Shown here piece by piece: positions 47,337 through 60,479 of a DNA stretch of 64,000 nt; the first letter of the stretch is position 1, and every line of letters begins with the position of its first letter. The position numbers and the translations under genes were made by a program. Under the pieces are notes generated by a model. The model was not told the DNA's origin. It ran no database searches and was given only the letters and a program-made list of their open reading frames with translations. This DNA is from Echinarachnius parma (Eukaryota > Echinodermata > Echinoidea > Clypeasteroida > Echinarachniidae): NCBI GenBank assembly GCA_037951105.1, contig JBAMJV010004323.1, positions 1 to 64,000 on the forward strand, in the 5' to 3' direction.

Positions 47337-48287
47337 TGAAACTGATCGATTGATCGCTTGGCTGCAAAACCGAGAGTTGTTTTTACGGCAGATTTGTCTG
47401 TGAGGAGACTGGCCCTTAAAGTTCAAATTCCTTACAATTTACAAATTATGCAGGAGAGTTATGCATCACTCAAGAGCTAGGTGATTAGAGATGAATTAGT
47501 TTGAAGTCCCATACTTCTGGAGATCCTTGTAAATCAGTCATTCAAAAACCCATCCAAGGATTGGAAGTAAGCGCTTTGGGGACAATTAATGTATTACATA
47601 AATATGTAAAATGTTTCTGTAATCTATACTCATTCCCCGGTGTTCTTTTCACCTAAGAAATGTTTTATATGGAGTTATAGCGGTATGGCTGCATAATTGC
47701 CTACAGCGTTTGTATCGGATCAAGCAATAATTACTAGTAGTCAATTATTAACATGGATTTTGTTCTTCTGTAGAATTGATGCTCTTTATTAGGTTCGTGC
47801 CATCTTCTGCAGATTATGTTCTCATTTATTTCACAAACATTCATCTACAAGAATTGTTTGCTGACAAGACACTTGTTTCTTGTCCCATCCATACATGTGT
47901 CATGTGTGCGAACTGGGACTTATTATTTCCTTTCATTGGGAAGGAAGAATGCGAGATTCCCTCAAAGATACACTCCTCATTTGTCCCTTTTGGTTGAAAT
48001 AATTATGAAACTAAATTGGGGAAATGAAATATGATACAGAGAAATTATCAAATCTAAACTAGTTGTGGGGTGGTCCAGTAACATGTATTTTGTTTCAATA
48101 CTACATTCTTTGTACAACTTTTGCTCACGGGAACCTGGCGGGCTATGTACAATGTCTATGGAGATTTCAGATTCTTGTAGGGAATGGGTTAATACTGTTT
48201 TTAAAGAGGTCATTGATTGACAGATATATCTCTATCATCGCTAATATTATGACAGCTGATTTTGAGATGTGAAATCAGTTTTGATTA

Positions 48288-48990
48288 CCGTAAAACTCCA
48301 TGTATAAGGCGCACTTTTTCCGTCGGAAAATTTTCAAAGTTGGGGGTGCGCCTTATACACAGGTACAGCAAAAAAACAAAAACAAATCAAAACAAAACAA
48401 ATTTAGAATTTTTTTTTTGGGACACCCTGTAGTCATGTTCAATGCATATTACACTGGTCGAGGGCATATCAAGAGCTTGCTGTCTGTTGTGGCATTCAGC
48501 AACATATACCTTTTTCTCACACAAAAAATATTGGTTACAGATGTAAAAATTGCAAGTTTATTGAGCAAATACTGCTGCTAATGAATATTCATACATTAGT
48601 GAGCAGCAGTACTCATTATATATGCAATTATCTAACCAGTGGTTATAAATTTTGCTCATAATTGAAAATAGTTGTTAGATAATTTAGAAAATTGCACTAC
48701 ATTTAATGAGTATAAGTGCTTATGAATATTCATGAATATGAATATGAATATTTATGAGCACCAGTGTTATTGCTCAGTGTGTGCAATTTTTGTACTAACC
48801 ACTATTTTGTATGTGAAAAAATGTATATGATGATGAAAGCTACAATTGAAATTAAGCCCTTGATATGCCCTCCAACAGCACTACAGGGTGTCTAAAAAAA
48901 ATACAGGGTGTCTTTAAAAAAAAAAAAAAAACTTTAAAACATTTTTTTTATAGAAAGTTGGGGGTGCGCCTTATACACGGAGTTTTACGG
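48288..48990. repeat. MITE with CCGTAAAACTCC ends containing a second nested element
   Basis: Ends CCGTAAAACTCCATGTATAA and tatacacggagttttacgg are inverted and flanked by TA. Near the left end, tgtataaggcgcac and gtgcgccttataca form their own hairpin. Inside, acaccctgta (48422) faces tacagggtgtc (48892), indicating a nested insertion of about 480 bp. Confidence 0.88.
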
Positions 48991-49629
48991 TAGTTAATAC
49001 CTTGAATATTACCAGCTGGGATAGTGGGGACACAAAATAGGAAATTGTTTGAGGCTTCAAAATTTGTTTTTAAAATGTTGTAAAAAAAAAATACTTTGCA
49101 GGCTCCTTGTTCAAGCCCCTTGTAGCCAATTCTAACTTGTCATATTTCTGGTTGAGAAAGAGAAGGGCCCTATCACTTTTTGTTCTTTGGAGTTTGGAAA
49201 CAAATCCTGTTTAAAGTTTTTGGAGCCTTGCAGAAACTCAATTTAGCTCTCCTTTATTCTGTATACATATTCCAGGGAATAATTTTCCTGGTATCGCATC
49301 GCAATATTTGCTATGCATTTTTGCATGACTGCTATACAAAATATCTTTTGTGTAGCAGTTTTCTTCCACAGAAGTGTACAGAATTTCATTTGGAATATTT
49401 ATCCATCGGCTGAAATTGCTAATCAAATTTGAGGAGGAAAATTATTCCCTATATTCCCAAAAGTGGAAGTGACTATTATCTGAAAAGTTGAGATCACAGA
49501 GAAGGCTCTTACCTAGGAGATGGTAGACAGCTGTATGCAGCTATATATCCCCCTACATGTATAACATGTTGCTAGTATTGCACGACATGTGAAAATATTG
49601 CTACATTTTAATTTTAATAATTAGCAATA

Positions 49630-50075
49630 ATCGCAAAAGATACACATTACCTGGGGGATTTGGTCAGCATTTGAACTTTTGTGCTTTTTATAAATTTATA
49701 TATTTATATATATTTCACTTGCAAGGCGTCCTAGTTACTGTCACAAAATTAGTCAAAAGTTCACAGACAATCATCATATTTTTTGTTAAAAAAATAATCG
49801 CAAAAGATACACATTACCTGAGGGATTTGGTCAGCATTTTGACTTGTGTGCTTTTTATATTTATATATTTATATACATGAATGTTTCACTTGCAAGGCGT
49901 CCTAGTTACCGTCACAAAATTAGTCAAAAGTTCACAGACAATCATCATATTTTTTGTTTTCATATCTAGAACAAATTTTTTCATATTAATGTTTGCATTT
50001 GAGCTATTTATCCCTGTATATTTCACTTGCAAAGGCGTCCCAGTAACTGTCACAACTCTAGTCACGCTGTAAGGT
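49630..50075. repeat. Tandem duplication, about 165-bp unit
   Basis: Aaaagatacacattacctg, gggatttggtcagcattt, tttcacttgcaaggcgtcct and agttcacagacaatcatcat occur at about 49636 and 49800, with a partial third copy from about 50015. Confidence 0.9.
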
Positions 50076-51164
50076 TCAGTGTCTGTTTTAATATAAACGT
50101 ACACCCTGTACATAAACAGCAATAAACTTTTCACAATTTCATGTGTGAATTTTAGCCACACCTTTAATGAAATATATATATATTTTAAATTCAATCAATT
50201 GTTGTCATCGTATCCTTTGAGTAAACTTGTCCTTCACGGGAGAGCGGGCAAGCCAAACTTTTGTTGAACTTTTGACTCGCCGCGTGTGCAATGGCACAAA
50301 CCACGAAGCATGGAGGAATTTTCTGGGTTGAGCGGGGAAGTGAAGTCAGACGGGCGGCAAAAGTTAAAACAGTTACCGATGTTTAGAGACATTTTTTTTG
50401 TTTAAATGAGGAATTCTGTTTCTCCGGTGTTTGGTCCCTGGTAGAAGTTTGTTCATAAGAAAATCCTGGCACAAGTTCAGAAAGTCAGATGTTTTTAGCC
50501 GTTCTTTATTCTGGGGAATTGTTTTATTCCTTAAATCAGCTCTCTGTCCCAGGCAAAAGTTTGTTAAAAATCCTGGGCCCATTCTAAGTAAACTTTAGAT
50601 ACCCATGGCTTAGAAATCAGCACAAAGTTGTCTTTATAATAAGTATGCTTATCTATGTAAGCATTTATTACCTACAAAGTTAAACCTAGTTGGCAACTAA
50701 AACAATCTTCTGTTGGGTTCTTAGCCCTATCATCGGAAAGAGACTATTAATGTAACTAAACTAGAAAAGTTTTTTTTTTTTTATAGATATGGATCCTTAA
50801 TGTTGAGAGCCTTTTTGTATTTATGGCAACTCTGTTATTTATTATGATGCTTGTCCCCGATAGCAATATTAGAAAAGTCACATGTTTTGAGCTTTTCTGA
50901 ATTGTAGGTGCTTTTTCTTTATCCTTTAGCTTTTGATCCTTGGCAGGAGTATATTAACAAATTTGGGAAATTAGTAATTTTGTTTCCAATTGTTTTTCAA
51001 AAAGCATTTGAATCTGAATTGTTCAGGCTGGTTAATTTTTAACCAGTCCTTAAATACATGGGGTCCATCGAGGACCTACTGTACGTGTTTTATTAAACAA
51101 AATCCAATCTCCCTCAATGGGTTAAAAGCCTTTCATATGGTTTCGAGGGAATTGAATGTCATGA

Positions 51165-52145
51165 TTGTCGCAACCGTTTGAAGTGTCATGTTGGAATCTT
51201 TACAAACTTAAATTTTTAAAATCAGTTGTAAAATCAGTTAATGATCTCAGCCTGTCCATTGTGTGGAATTTAGTGTTGTCTCCCGCTTTGTGGGCTTCCT
51301 GGCATAAATTTGACGCTGTTTAAAAACGTATAATAATGCCACCTTTACATTCCTTTCTCTTTGTCATTATAAGTTGAAGAGGAAGGGAAGTGTTGTTACC
51401 GTTATTAATGTTTCAAAAGGATTTACATCTTGATCATTGAAATAACGTCCTTCAAAAGAGAACAAATTATGGATTACCCACAATGGTCGCAATCTTTTGA
51501 AGTGGTATTTAGAAATCTTTTATGAACTTTAACGATTAACATCAGATGAAAATTTGTACTGTTCTATTTTGCTCTTTTAAAAGTTTGAATGTGGATTTAA
51601 AAAAAAAAGTCTTTCATTAATATTTAACGGACTATTAATTTGTATGAATCCCACACGCTCACACCCTTGTTGCATTGTCGCAATCTTTTGAAGTGTTATA
51701 TTGGAAGCTTTGTCAACTTTTATCAATAAAATCGGTTGTGAATTTTAATTGTTAAAGACCTTGTTTCAATTTTTCCATTTAAAAGAGTTTGACTCTGGAT
51801 TTGTTTTTAAAGTCTTTCAAACAAATTTAACAGACTATGAATTTATATGGTTTCCCGATCCCTTGCGGCATTGTCGCAACCTTTTGAAGTGTTATATTGG
51901 AAGCTTTGTCAACTTTTATCTGTAAAATCGGTTGTAAATTTTAATTGTTAAAGATTAAAGACCTTGTTTCCATTTTTCCATTTAAACAAGTTTGACTTTT
52001 TAAAGTCTTTCAAACAAATTTAACAGACTATGAATTTATATGGTTTCCATTAAGGCGCAAGGGATCGCACCCTTGTGGCATTGTCGCAACCTTTTGAAGT
52101 GTTATATTGGAAGCTTTGTCAACTTTTATCAGTAAAATCTGTTGT
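51165..52145. repeat. Tandem array of about 190-210-bp units
   Basis: Cattgtcgcaaccttttgaa, gtgttatattggaagctttg, tcaacttttatcagtaaaat and agtctttcaaacaaatttaa recur at about 51167, 51484, 51675, 51868 and 52079. The last three copies are the most alike. Confidence 0.88.
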
Positions 52146-52642
52146 TAATTGTAATTGTTATTGACCTTGATGTTCTAGTTCTATAGTTCCCCTTTTTCAA
52201 GTTGTGTATTAAAGGTTTCATCACCCATGAGTGATTAAGGCATATCATAGAAAAGGTTGCCAAATTGTGACGGGGGAATCTTGTCAAATTTCCCCCCTTT
52301 TTCCCTCTCGCTATCATTCTCAATTGGCAGGATATGATGGATACAATTACACACAACTCATCTGGGATTATTATTAAGTTTACATCTTAATCCTTGCTTT
52401 CTTCCATAATAACAAGGTTTGTCAAATTATCAAAATGGAAAATGTTGATCTCTTCATTCCCTCTTTCTATATTGACAGGATACGATAGATAAAAAAAATG
52501 GATGAAAATCATCTGACGATATTAATTCTATATTTTGTTAAGTTCTCATCGTCTTATCTCACTCTCCGTCAATACACAGGATATATTGAATTAAAATGCC
52601 TGAAAGGGGGGGTATTTGACCTATTTAGTATAATCTCCTGAA

Positions 52643-52671
<29 letters not shown>
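52643..52671. repeat. Poly-C tract
   Basis: About 28 consecutive C. Confidence 0.92.
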
Positions 52672-52673
<2 letters not shown>

Positions 52674-53269
52674 CCTTTCGGTATTTGGTGACTGTAATAT
52701 CCATCTTTGTTGCCATCCCTCCATAGACTGCCCAAAAGAATTTAGAAATATAACAACACAAATGTTATTTCTGGAACATATTTCTACCGTCGTGTGAATA
52801 ATAGTCCCACCCCTGCATCATTGCTCTTGCTGTTGCTCCCTCTCTGGACTCCCCCAAATAATAAAACAATAACAAATTCATCTGATTATTTGTAATTGCT
52901 GTCTTCCTATTTTCAGCCACACATCGATCCATTGAAGACCATCACACTTTGTCTTTGGTGAAACATGCATTCTCCATTGACTCCAACGGGAATATTCTCG
53001 GGACCAGTCATGAACAGATTAACTTGTGGAGGACTTCAAATCTTAGGATATTTCATGCTAGGTCAGGGTAGGAAATATACTGGGGCTGAAGGCGATTTTG
53101 CCCCCTAATTTTCAAAATAGCCCCCTGAAATCAGTAGGTGGCCCCTAAAATTACCTAGGGTATTATGTGAAAAATTTCTGGATATCCATCAGATTAGAAA
53201 AGGAGCCCCCTAAAATTCAAAATGAATTCCTGCATTGTGCTAGGTATAAGGAGAATCAAATCAAATCGT

Positions 53270-54270
53270 CCTTATTGGTGAGAGTTGGAGAAAGTTTCGG
53301 CTTTGGATTCTCTCCTTTTGTCTGAAGTTTAGATGAAGTCCATGTGCTTACTTGGTGGCGAGATGGGCTGAGGCCCCCATATACCAACTAAAATCAAATT
53401 GCTCAATCAAAAACAAGATAACACATTCAAGATAATTTGAATCTGGTATAACATGCATTCTCCATAGACCCCAGCGCAAGTATTTTTTAGACCAGTCCTG
53501 AATGGGTTAATCCCGTTCAGTATTCTGAATCTTGTGATATCTCTGGCAAAGGTCTCAGACAAATGCGTGTGATACCATAATCAAATCATCCTTTAATATT
53601 GGTTTAAGATGAAGAAACGTTTGATTCTATCAAATGTCTTGCATGAGAGTCATGAAGTTTGGATGAGTTGGTTGCGATATTGTTACCGTGCTATTTCCGA
53701 CGCCCCCATATACCAACAAAATTCAGATTCAGGAAACAAAAGTTTGCTATTAACACTTTCCATTCTACTAGTATTTGATTTTGGTATAACATGTTTTCTC
53801 CGAAGACTCCAACTGGAGAATTTTCAGGTTTTCTGGATCTCAATATACTGTATATCCGGTTAGGGTCTTAGAGGAGTGCGTGTTGGTATTTCCAAAATTC
53901 ACTCCTTTTGTCTGGCTTGAAGTCAAGAACTTTAGATGAAATCCATACGTGTGCATAGTTGGTTGGGAGAAGGTTAGGTTAGCCTGCAATTTCCGAGGCC
54001 CTATATACCAATAAAATTCAGATTCTGCAAACAAAGACAAGACTAACACATTCAAGACCCCAGTTTGCATAATATTAGTATTCTGGATCTCAAGGTATAC
54101 ATTTATGTATCTGGTCTGGTCTTTAGAGAAATGCGTGCTGGTATTTACAAAATTCACTCCTTTTGTCTGGCTTGAAGTCAAGAACTTTAGATGAAATCCA
54201 CATGCATGATTCGTTGGGAGAAGGTTAGCATGCAATTTCCGAGGCCCCATACTCCAATAAAATGTCAAAT
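53270..54270. repeat. Tandem array of about 200-300-bp units
   Basis: Tccttttgtctggcttgaag, aactttagatgaaatccata, gaggccc.atataccaa and aaaattcagattctg recur near 53310, 53610-53740, 53910 and 54165. The long minus-strand open frame at 53840-54325 is produced by two of these units. Confidence 0.8.
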
Positions 54271-54398
54271 AATGCAGGGGGGAAAAATGAAAATAATAAC
54301 AATAGTGGAGTCTTATATCGGGCACATGACACTCCTGGCGCTAATATGAAACAAGATTGGGATTTTTATGCCACCAAAATGAATATTACATTATTTAT

Positions 54399-54623
54399 AT
54401 GATGACACACGCGGTACCCCGGGGTACCGTTGTACCCCGGGGTACCGCGTTGTGTAGCGCCATCTTGTGTCCACTCGAAGCACAACCGTATTGCGTTGTG
54501 TATGCAGTGCAGCGCGCGCTTGTATGCACGCTATACCCCGGTACAGCCCTAAAAAATAAATAAATAATTAAACAAAATGGCGGATATTCGTTTGGTACCC
54601 CAGGGTACCATTTATGTCATCAT
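54399..54623. repeat. MITE with ATGATGAC/GTCATCAT ends, copy 2
   Basis: Inverse orientation to 16735-16940. Carries repeated ggtaccccggggtacc motifs and a second ggtaccccagggtacca near its right end. Confidence 0.88.
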
Positions 54624-54832
54624 ATTATAAAAGGAGCTTGACCCACATTTCGTTGTCTTAGTTTCATAAGGGAAATGTAATAAAGATTTTAATAGGGACA
54701 GATACTTTCCGCTTTGAATCTCCTTCAAGATATGAAACTTGTGGAAATGGGTCAGTAATGTAGGATATGGTCTGCTAGCATCATCCCGAAATGTGTGCGA
54801 CCTTTTTTCTCAAAACATTCAAATGTACAAGC

Positions 54833-55250
54833 GATCCTGTGTACAATGACCATCCAAGGGAAACAAGAAAAGTGGCCACTGTACACAGGTGACCCCTATA
54901 GACAGGTTCCATAACATCGATTCTCTCTGCAGGGATCATTCTTGGTGGTCTTTATAGGCAGGTTGGCTGCTATAGACAGGTGGCCACTAAGACATGTTCA
55001 ACGGGAGGTGTCACGAATTGTCCGCGATTCTATTGTCTTGAAACGTACGCGCGAATAGAATGGGCGCACTCGCAAATGTTTGGCGCGTACGGAACCACAA
55101 AATAATAGTGGTTCCGTAAGTGGTGGTAATTAATTGCATTGCTTATGAATTACAAAAACCTTTGCAAAATGTTGGGTATCTATTTGATATCACAAAACGG
55201 TACCAAAACATATAATTATGTGTTGTTCTTTGCCTGGTGGTCCTCATTAA
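54833..55250. repeat. Degenerate CAGTCAAACCTG-type MITE next to a fragment of TTAA family C
   Basis: 54833-54997 resembles 19921-20098 (agtggccactgtacacaggt, gctatagacaggtggccact). 55014-55250 is collinear with 59758-60002 (ggcgcactcgcaaatgtttg, agtggttccgtaagtggtgg). Confidence 0.8.
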
Positions 55251-55504
55251 GCTTAAACTTGGCCAAATATAAAGTAATGTCAAAAAGAAATCTCAGTGTG
55301 CTATTCATTATACTGATATGAAGACAAGCCAAGTTAGAATTAGCTTGACATATTGGAGAGCAAATTTGACATTTAAATATTTTTAAATTTGACACATTCC
55401 TTTTCTACCTCTCAGTCCTAGAAGTTAGACAACTCCCCTTTTTGAAAATTAAATTTTCAGTGTGTTCTGATTTTTGGTCATCTGAGGAGCATCTTGAAAC
55501 GGGT

Positions 55505-55835
55505 GCGGTTCGTTATTCCGAAGGTTCGTTATTCCGAAGGTTCGTTATTCTGAACACGCAAATTTCCTATACCTGAGTGTTCGTTAATCCGAAAATGAAA
55601 TAGGGTTCGTTAATCCGAACATTTGTTGCATTATTCCAAAGGTTCATTATTCCGAAGGTTCGTTATTTCGAAGGTTCGTTATTCCGAAGGTTCGTTATTC
55701 CGAAGGTTCGCTATTCCTAAAATGAAATCGGGTTCGTTATTCCGAAGGTTCGTTATTCCGAAGGTCCGTTATTCCGAGGGTTCGTTATTCCGAAGGTTCG
55801 CTATTCCTAAAATGAAATCGGGTTCGTTAATCCGA
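55505..55835. repeat. 16-bp tandem repeat GGTTCGTTATTCCGAA, forward array
   Basis: Around fifteen units, interrupted by aaaatgaaatcgggttcg spacers. The apparent peptide (YSEGSLFRRF) is only a translation of the repeat. Confidence 0.93.
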
Positions 55836-56009
55836 AAATAAATTTGGGTTTGTTATAATGCTATACTTTCATATAAAGAGATTAAATAAACTTAAATGTT
55901 TGATTGGTCTGGCCAAGGGAGGGAAAGGGGGAGGGGGGTATGCTTAATGCAGGCTGTAAATTGAATAAACAAAACACAAACTATAGTATTATAACAAGCC
56001 CGATTTAAT

Positions 56010-56236
56010 TTTCGGAATAACGACCCCGATTTTATTTTCGGATCAACGAACCTTCGGAATAACGAACCTTCGGAATAACGAACCCGATTTTATTTTCGGA
56101 TCAACGAACCTTCGGAATAACGAACCTTCGGAATAACGAACCTTCGGAATAACGAACCTTCGGAATAACGAACCTTCGGAATAACGAACCTTCGGAATAA
56201 CTGAACCTTCGGAATAACGAACCTTCGGAATAACGG
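56010..56236. repeat. 16-bp tandem repeat, inverted array
   Basis: Same unit as 55505-55835 in reverse complement (ttcggaataacgaacc), including the cccgattttattttcgga spacers. About 175 bp separates the two arrays, giving a large foldback. Confidence 0.93.
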
Positions 56237-57537
56237 ACTGTAACCCTTGAAACTGTAGGAATTTTCTCAATGTATATCCTAAAAAAAATTGTCTTTTAAA
56301 TGATACCTTACTCATCGCATATCAAGTTGTATTTATATAGATATCATTGACATTTTTTTAAATTGTCTTTCAGCAGGTTCAATGCCAATCACATCCAATT
56401 GGTAATACTGTTTTTATCAATTTTTTGCATTCAAACCCTTCAAATGTAGTTACAAAACCGCCTTAGTTCCTAGACCAACGCAACTTCCTTGACTCGGTGT
56501 TCCTCCGAGTTGGAGTCATGTCATTTTGGGGATTTTTATCTGCTACGTTCTTTAGGGGATGGAAATGTGGCATTACATTGAATCATGATGTATGACGTAC
56601 AACATCTCTCTCGTGTCATGAAGACAGCACACATTACAGATTGTGAAATGTTTATCTGTGTTGATCTGTTCAGATCTGAGGAGATTGTAAGAATTTAAAC
56701 GGTAAAGAAACAAATAAATGTGACAGAATTGATCCATTAGGTAAATCACCCTCTAAGAAAACAGTTCACAATGATTCACATCCCTCCTCCATCTGAGCCT
56801 ATATCACCCCTGTTTTCTAACACAAGAAATGTCAAACATAGTCAAAGATATCTGTACCCCTGTATCGATCAGTCTTTTATGCGCGCTCAATATGGTATCT
56901 TGCCCGGTTCATAAAAGAATCTCACCCATGGCCATTTAAAGGCGCACCTGTAAAGTGTCAGATATTTCCCAAAATGACATTTGAGACTTCAATCCTGTAC
57001 CAAAATCATTGTAAGATATGTCCGAATGATGTGTGAAAGTTTCATTGAAAAAGAACACTGCTTTCATGGTTAAAAAGCGAAAATATGCGTCAGCTTTTAC
57101 AACGAATTACTGTGAATTACTATGAGGTTTAAGACCGTTCATTAACGGTCTTGAGCTGAATGATTATCAATGATAGATATCGTCATACTAAAGGGGCATT
57201 TAAAACAAATCTTACCCTATTTTGTTCTTCTCTTACCTTAAGCCAAACAACACGGTAGAAGAGAAATGTGGAAACTCCAAGTAATTTTCGTGGAGTTAGA
57301 CACTTTACTGGTTTCACTTTAAGCATTATATTTAACCCATTCTCATCGAGATTCTGAAAATCGCCATAGACTTCTTATATTACGTAACCAACCCTGGTTC
57401 CTGTAGTTAAGGGGATAATTGCATAGTAAACCAGTTGAACAAGTTATATTTGGGCTGTATTACTTTTTTTTAAATCAAGCCCAAGAAAGAATAGAAGAGT
57501 TACAGTCATTTCAAAGACTACCACAGTCCTTTTTAAA

Positions 57538-57763
57538 GCCCGGTCACATATCAACGGATTGCGCAAACGTATGTCAAACGGAGAGCTAAATTTTCCATCC
57601 GTTCTATGCGTTTCTTGTCTGTTCCTTGTCCAGTGATGTACGTTGTTCTATGTTTTGTACATGAAGCAATGGAGACGACTTTCATCACCGGATAATTTAA
57701 TTTCGCAAATTGTCTATTCGTTGGGCATACGTTTCCGCTATCCGTTGATATCTGACCGGGCCA
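57538..57763. repeat. MITE with GGCCCAGTCA-type ends, copy 2
   Basis: Agcccggtcacatatcaacg faces cgttgatatctgaccgggcc. Reverse complement of 19071-19315 at about 85-90 percent by eye. Confidence 0.88.
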
Positions 57764-58540
57764 TTAGGACCATCCAAGAAAGTATAATACAGTCGTTTTA
57801 CTTCTTTTCAGGAGTATCTATGAATTCCCCTTTCCCCTTCTACATGGTGCCACTGTAGTACCAACTGTGTATCTATTTCACCATGGAAACCAATACTTTG
57901 ATTCAAACAACATCAAATTGTTGATAGCCAAAGTTCATACATTGATAATGAGCAAGCATACAAGTACATGTAAGTGGTGCTGAAATGGATCTAGTAACAC
58001 AAATCCACAAACTTACTTTAATAGAACTCTTATCAGTTCTCACACTCCTCATTGTATTGTATTACCAATAGAAATTTGTGTAATACATGAAAATGTACTT
58101 CTTTGGGTAGGCGTGGACAGAGGGTAGAAAAATAACTTGGTGTTGGAAATTAACTAGTAAAATAAATAGAGTTCAATCATCAAATCATCACAGAACATAA
58201 TGGTATAGTTTCACCGTGAGGCGGCTTCGGGTAGTCAAGTTTACGGTGCTTAATGTAGGTCCTCCGGATCGACCTCTTTACCGACATAAGAATTTGAGTT
58301 GCAACTACCTGTATACCATGTATCATTGGTGTGTATGCGGGGGGAAATCAGATTAAATTAAGACTCAACGATCGAATCACATTCCTTTTTATATCTGAAG
58401 TAGACATCAAATGCATCCAAGCAAAACTAAGAAACTCCCAGCGCTTTGAGTACGTGTTTTGAATCGATAATCGCAGATGAGATATCTCAAGCTCGGGTCT
58501 GTGGATAATGTATGGTACCATAACTAACTTAGGTTATTAA

Positions 58541-59265
58541 AGGTATGGTGACAAGAAAACTGCCTCAAAATTGGGTTTTACTGTATCTAAGGTAGATTTT
58601 CATGAAGATTACTAATACAAACATATTTTCCTCGTGGGAAAACCCGGTAAAATAAAAAAATCAACTTGTAAATTCTCTTTCGGAACCCCCGTAAAAAAAC
58701 TGAGTCCCGGGCGAACAAAAAATGACGTCATCTTTGTGACGTCACCGGCAGGCAATCGCAGTTTAGCTCGGTCATAGACGTACACGCTGAGTACAATACT
58801 CACGTTGACACAGAGATATTATTTCCATTTGTTTCAATATTTGCAAACATTTGTTCAGGTTTATATCATGGGACGATATACACTCAGATGTGTAGCTGCA
58901 TCCTGCTACAATTCATTTCTTAGCAATTCTTAAGCATTTTCAGTAAAACCTCAATTTACAAGCAAAAACGAGTTTGTTTTACAAGCAAGTCATAGGCTCT
59001 GCATGTAAACAATGCACATTCCTCCGCGTTGCGGTCTGCAAGTGATGTCATGAATCGGGTGACACGTGCGCACATTTCCGCTCTGCTATAAATGACTTTT
59101 TTTAGGAGCATGGAACGCCGATGCGTAATAAAGCAAAAAAGTTGCATGAAATTTACCTTTTTTTTCCAACTTAAGGATTTCTTTGAAAAAAAGAGTGTGG
59201 TATATCAATAAAGGCACATATTTAAAGCTATAAACCTGAATCAAAGCCGGGATTGCACCCCTCCT
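58541..59265. repeat. Possible TTAA-flanked element with two TGACGTCA motifs
   Basis: TTAA at 58537-58540 and 59266-59269. Ends AGGTATGGTG and CACCCCTCCT pair imperfectly (7 of 10). Contains TGACGTCA at 58723-58730 and 58737-58744. Confidence 0.4.
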
Positions 59266-59580
59266 TTAACACATTGAAGACTATTTGTTTTTGGTATAAC
59301 ATGCATTCTCCATAGGCCCCAGCCCAGGTTTATTCAGGCCAAGTTCCGATTGGGGTACAATCCTATTTTCTTATTCAGCTATGCATGAATCTAAACCAAA
59401 ATTTGTTAGAATCAGCACATTAATGTTGTTACCATGTTCCCACATGTGTTCCGTTTCCTCCTCTGTTCTGTTTTGTTTCCTGCCATTTCTGTGGAATCAT
59501 CCCTAAAGTTTTCTTCACATTTTCTCACTTTCTCCAGTTTCTCTATTCCATTTATCAAGCCTATCCTGTGAACATGTTAA

Positions 59581-60005
59581 AGGGTACCACCACCCAAAAA
59601 TAATATTCTTATATTAATGAAAGGTAACTTCTTTAGTAGTCTATTCCATCAACGAGTTCACACAAATATGTTTCCAGTAAAAAAAATATATATAATTGGA
59701 AAACGCATCACCATTCTAAAGCATGCGTTAATGGGTCTGCATGTACAAGACTACTTTGTCCTGAGCGAACGAATCGCCCGGGATTCTATTGTCTCCAAAC
59801 GTACGCGTGAATAGCATTGGCGCACTCGCAAATGTTTGGCCCGTACGGAACCAGGAAATAATAGTGGTTCCGTAAGTGGTGGTAATGTATTGCACTTTGT
59901 TATTGAATTTACATAACCCTTTGCAAAATGTTGGGTATCCATTTGATATCACAAGATGGTAGCAAAACGTATAATTATGTGTTAATCTTTGCCTGGTGGT
60001 CCCCT
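59581..60005. repeat. TTAA-flanked MITE, family C
   Basis: AGGGTACCACC and GGTGGTCCCCT are inverted with one mismatch. TTAA flanks at 59577-59580 and 60006-60009. The 3' part is shared with 55014-55250. Confidence 0.88.
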
Positions 60006-60479
60006 TTAAAGGACAAGAAGAAACTCAAGCAAAACATGGTCAAGATGAAGTAAACTATGTCTCTTTATCTCAAAAGGAGGCATCGGACAAAATTATGAAT
60101 TCCGCCATTACTGTGGAACCATCCAAGCTTTCTCCCAATGATCCCACTTTCTCCTATTCTCTGCATCCTTCATCGAGCCTATCTTCCTATCTAGGCTCTA
60201 GCATATTTTTGTTTTATTTGCATTTGAAAAATGAGAAGATTTTATCCTCATTGTTGCCTTTAGTTACTCTAGCTTTTAAACACAATATCAGGTGTTTACT
60301 CTAGAGCTCCTTAAATCGCGATATCAGGTCATACAAATTACTTTATGCTGGAATAATTGGGATCATTGAGTCTCCATCAACTAAGAATTATGTCAAGAGG
60401 CATCTTTAAAACAATTCTGTTAAGATTTTTATGATCACTGTCACCTTAAATTACTCGCATCTTTGATATCAAATTTGAT

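Noticed and set aside
51165..52145. Regularly spaced repeats that might suggest a CRISPR-like array
   Set aside because: Units are about 200 bp and diverge along their whole length, with no short repeat/spacer pattern, and the genome is eukaryotic.
53840..54325. 161-codon minus-strand open frame
   Set aside because: It spans two copies of a tandem intronic repeat and its peptide repeats itself (GFHLKFLTSSQTKGVNF twice). No domain; unlikely to be coding.
55623..56315. Two repetitive open frames giving SEGSLFRRF peptides
   Set aside because: Direct translations of the 16-bp tandem repeat; not a gene.
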